A DNA stretch of 64,000 nt from Papilionanthe hookeriana x Papilionanthe teres (lineage: Eukaryota; Streptophyta; Magnoliopsida; Asparagales; Orchidaceae), in assembly GCA_022702705.1 (NCBI GenBank), contig CM040422.1, forward strand, positions 36,169,270 through 36,233,269. Reading direction: 5' to 3'. This document shows positions 63,801 through 64,000 of this stretch, in pieces. Within the stretch, counting starts at the first letter, position 1. The number at the start of each line of letters is the position of its first letter. Made by a program: the position numbers and the translations under genes. The notes beneath the pieces are model-generated. The model worked only from the letters and a program-made list of their open reading frames with translations, was not told the DNA's origin and ran no database searches.

Positions 63801-64000
63801 ACATAATGACCAATTATTGACTCAATAAGTCAATCTGTGACAAAAAAGTATACTTTGGTCAAAATTGTCACTCCCTGACCCAATGACCACCTCATTGACC
63901 CAATAGGTTAACTTTTGACCAAAAAGTAAACTTTGGTAAAAAATGTTAGTCCTTGCCCCAATGACCAAATCATTGACCAAATTGGTCAACTTTTGACTAA
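45812..64000 (+). repeat. Large duplication, copy B
   Basis: Partner of 1-17858, in direct orientation. It shares rare diagnostic events with copy A: the inverted half-monomer (54455-54487), the sub-block expansion (about 46017-46075) and A-run variants. It keeps about 275 bp (roughly 47865-48143) that copy A lacks, and has its own loss of about 60 bp near 48020. The copy runs off the right end of the window. Confidence 0.93.
54455..54487 (-). repeat. Inverted half-monomer inside the array (copy B)
   Basis: Counterpart of 8353-8385 at the expected offset, with the same inverted order and a few substitutions. Its presence in both copies shows that the inversion predates the large duplication. 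Confidence 0.85.

Larger units (their letters stand above)
40451..64000. repeat. Right satellite array, 78-bp monomer
   Basis: Same satellite and same orientation as the left array. It starts at a GGTCAAC monomer start immediately after non-satellite sequence, with a 19-bp sub-block repeated at the edge (GTCAACATTTGACC occurs twice in 40452-40485), and runs to the window end. Monomer phase resumes within about 3 bases of where the left array stopped, so both arrays can be read as one array interrupted by the island. No genes are visible. Confidence 0.97.

Overview
This window is nuclear DNA of a flowering plant, inferred from a broken plant-type Ty3/gypsy (Tat/Ogre-like) retrotransposon and a plant ALKBH9/10-like sequence. 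No bacterial-style gene organisation and no intact host gene is visible. About 78% of it (1-26143 and 40451-64000, same orientation) is one AT-rich satellite. Its 78-bp monomer (clean example 15318-15395) is built from four 18-22-bp sub-blocks anchored on GGTCAA/TTGACC words. A 14.3-kb non-satellite island (26144-40450) lies between the two arrays.

The satellite is organised in tiers: ~19-bp sub-blocks; 78-bp monomers; higher-order units of ~2.5 kb (about 1270-5990), ~1.7-1.9 kb (about 6840-10411) and ~3.2-3.5 kb (about 10412-22640); and a duplication in which 1-17858 matches 45812-64000 at an offset drifting from 45811 to 46142 bp. The two copies share fine details, including a microinversion and a 19-bp expansion, and differ by a 275-bp deletion and by clusters of TTGA/TCAA to TCGA changes.

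The island holds two retroelement remnants facing tail to tail. The plus-strand one begins mid-gag at the left satellite edge. It continues with a gag zinc-knuckle-like region, protease, the N-terminal half of RT, the C-terminal part of an archaeal-type RNase H, and an integrase with D,D(35)E and HHCC motifs. All are broken by stops, frameshifts and one large deletion. Downstream of integrase, behind an A/T-rich stretch ending in a strong splice-acceptor-like site, lies an extra broken reading frame (31585-32944). It has an unrecognised ~200-residue N-terminus and a C-terminus clearly related to plant ALKBH9/10, the Fe(II)/2-oxoglutarate RNA m6A demethylases. A UTR with a ~98-bp tandem repeat and a probable long LTR follow. 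The minus-strand remnant (about 37937-40450) consists of a polypurine tract, an LTR with a TATA box and GC-rich palindromes, and some 3' internal sequence.

Nothing here looks like a working gene. The most notable observations are the retroelement-associated m6A-eraser-like ORF, the multi-tier satellite with its dense palindromic W-box words, and the ~46-kb duplication tier. The last predicts a second island copy (or an empty site) near position 72 kb of the same chromosome.
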